A program made the translations under genes and the position numbers. A stretch of DNA of 6,148 bases from Phenylobacterium sp. (GTDB lineage: Bacteria; Pseudomonadota; Alphaproteobacteria; Caulobacterales; Caulobacteraceae): the NCBI GenBank assembly GCA_028291285.1, contig JAQGIJ010000524.1, positions 1 to 6,148 of the forward strand, in the 5' to 3' direction. The notes beneath the pieces are model-generated. The model was given only the letters and a program-made list of their open reading frames with translations, did not search any database and had not been told where the DNA came from. Every line of letters begins with the position of its first letter. Within the stretch, counting starts at the first letter, position 1. Shown here piece after piece: positions 4,728 through 6,148 of this stretch.

Positions 4728-6146
4728 TCAGAGGCCCGCCGCGGTCGAAGCCGCCGTGCCTTCGGCGATGTAGCGATCGATCAGGTGGTGGAAGTGGCGG
4801 ATGCGCATCTCGGAGTACTGGCCGAAGTGGACCTCGCCGCTGCCGCTGGCGATCAGCCCGGTCTGGACGTGGGGCAGGTTGCTGAAGTCCTGGTCGAACA
4901 CCGCCGCCAGCCCTTCCATCCCCGCTGGCGCGACGCTCGAGATCGGGTCGTCGAAGTCGAGCTCGATAGCGGGAGCGGGCTTCGGCCGCGGCTTTCCTTT
5001 CGGGCAGGGGGCCAGCATCATGATGTCCATGATGGCGGAGTGCGGATCGACTCCGTTGGGCCGCCAGCGGTAGGTGAGCTTCTGCCCCTCGCCGGCCCAG
5101 ACGCTGAGGTTGGGGAACAGGTTGTAGAGCAGGGCGTCGAGCATCTCAGCGTCGGAGGACGCCTCGTAGTCGTCGCCATAGGTCTCCGACAGCCCTTTGC
5201 GGGTGAGCTCGGCCATGTACTGGCGCGCCGAGACCCCCGGCGGCAGCGTGTGGACCTTGTCGGCATCGGCCACCGGCCCGCGCCGCCGGCCCGTCGGGCT
5301 CGTCAGATAGTCGAGGATCTCCTGCTCGCTCATCGTCAGCAGCGGGCTCGGCACGCCGCCGGCGGAGAAGTGCCGCGAAATCCAGTCGTTGGGCAGGTCG
5401 TACTGGCTGTTGAGGTCCGCCAGGCCCGGCATGATCTGCGGGTGGGTGGTGATGGCGTGGTGGCTTTCCATGAAGGCTTCGGTCAGCGCCTTCCAGTTGC
5501 AGCGGACCTTCTTCTGGATCCACAGCATGCGGTAGCGGTTCTCCCAGTCGAACTTCGCGAAGTCGTCCGCCAGCGGCTGGATGTAGTGGGCGAGAGGTCG
5601 GGCGTTGGGATCGAAGTTGACGAACACGAAGCCGCCCCAGGTGTCGACCCTGGCCTGCGGCAGGCTCATGTCCTTGCCCTCCCACTGCGGGAAGTCCCAG
5701 GCGATCGGGTTCTCCTTGAAGCTGCCGTCGGCGTTCCAGGTCAGCCCGTGGTAAGGGCACTTGAACTCCTGGCGACAGCCGTTGTGGGTCACCAGCTTGC
5801 GGCCGCGGTGCAGGCAGGAATTGTAGTACGCCTGGATCTTGTCGGGCGCGGTGCGGGTGACGATCAGCGACTTGCCGAGGATCTCGTAGAGGTGGTGGTC
5901 GCCGACCTCGGGGATGTCCTCCTCGCGGCAGGCCATCTGCCAGACCTTCGACCAGACGAAGCGCGCCTCCTTCTCGAAGAACTCGCGGTCGTAGTAGCGC
6001 GAGGCGGCCACCGGCTGCACGCCCACCTCGGGGATCCGCCCCTCCCGCAGGTAGTCCGGAACCGGCCGGCTGTCGCGGTTCAGGATGTCCTCGTAGGTGT
6101 CCCCCGGATGCCGGTCCGCGCGCTCCACAGAGCCCGATCCGTCCAT
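4728..6146 (-). CDS. Rieske-type ring-hydroxylating (di)oxygenase, large (alpha) subunit
   Basis: This 472-residue oxygenase component uses O2 and electrons from a separate reductase to hydroxylate a ring or related substrate. The N-terminal Rieske domain binds [2Fe-2S] through CLHRGRK (Cys111, His113) and CPYHGLTW (Cys130, His133), a C-x-H-x16-C-x2-H pattern. The C-terminal SRPBCC catalytic domain starts near CNWKALTEAFMESHH; His230 and His235 (HAITTH) are the mononuclear iron ligands. The third, carboxylate ligand is probably Asp420 in FDQDFSNLPHVQTGL. Glu227 occupies the place of the Asp that bridges the two metal sites in naphthalene dioxygenase. No beta subunit, ferredoxin or reductase gene follows; an acyl-CoA dehydrogenase comes 86 bases later. 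This suggests an alpha-only enzyme with reductase partners elsewhere. ATG 6146 is the first start in the window, but only two bases lie upstream, so the true start and its ribosome binding site cannot be judged. The protein may extend further. Substrate is unknown. Confidence 0.93.
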   Translation of the reverse strand: MDGSGSVERADRHPGDTYEDILNRDSRPVPDYLREGRIPEVGVQPVAASRYYDREFFEKEARFVWSKVWQMACREEDIPEVGDHHLYEILGKSLIVTRTAPDKIQAYYNSCLHRGRKLVTHNGCRQEFKCPYHGLTWNADGSFKENPIAWDFPQWEGKDMSLPQARVDTWGGFVFVNFDPNARPLAHYIQPLADDFAKFDWENRYRMLWIQKKVRCNWKALTEAFMESHHAITTHPQIMPGLADLNSQYDLPNDWISRHFSAGGVPSPLLTMSEQEILDYLTSPTGRRRGPVADADKVHTLPPGVSARQYMAELTRKGLSETYGDDYEASSDAEMLDALLYNLFPNLSVWAGEGQKLTYRWRPNGVDPHSAIMDIMMLAPCPKGKPRPKPAPAIELDFDDPISSVAPAGMEGLAAVFDQDFSNLPHVQTGLIASGSGEVHFGQYSEMRIRHFHHLIDRYIAEGTAASTAAGL

Positions 6147-6148
6147 GC

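Overview
This is a GC-rich window, with G or C favoured at third codon positions. It holds six protein-coding genes packed almost end to end and no RNA genes, insertion sequences or CRISPR arrays that I can see. Gene content and style (a 2-oxo acid dehydrogenase E1 pair with a tiny lipoyl protein, next to a Rieske oxygenase, an acyl-CoA dehydrogenase and an acyl-CoA synthetase) fit a catabolically versatile alphaproteobacterium of the Caulobacterales or Sphingomonadales kind. That placement is inference from resemblance, not a computed assignment.

Left part, + strand (1-1823): the 3' portion of a thiamine-diphosphate E1 alpha subunit, a complete E1 beta subunit, and a free-standing 76-residue lipoyl domain protein. 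Alpha and beta overlap by four bases (GTGA). Beta and the lipoyl gene are separated by a single base. They read as one translationally coupled operon for oxidative decarboxylation of a 2-oxo acid or a related ketone. No E2 acyltransferase core and no E3 follow the lipoyl gene. The operon stops there and meets a gene coming the other way.

Right part, - strand (6146 down to 1851): in transcription order, a Rieske-type ring-hydroxylating oxygenase alpha subunit, an acyl-CoA dehydrogenase and an AMP-forming acyl-CoA synthetase. The dehydrogenase-synthetase gap is 31 bases. The oxygenase-dehydrogenase gap is 86 bases and carries two strong GC-rich inverted repeats. The set looks like part of a degradation pathway for an aromatic, alicyclic or terpenoid/steroid-like acid: oxygenation, CoA activation and alpha,beta-desaturation. 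The substrate cannot be read from the sequence.

The two groups converge at 1824-1850, a 27-base gap without a recognisable intrinsic terminator. No gene-free stretch exceeds 86 bases. The points most worth a second look are the E1 pair served by a lone lipoyl domain, several active-site substitutions, and the structured 86-base spacer.
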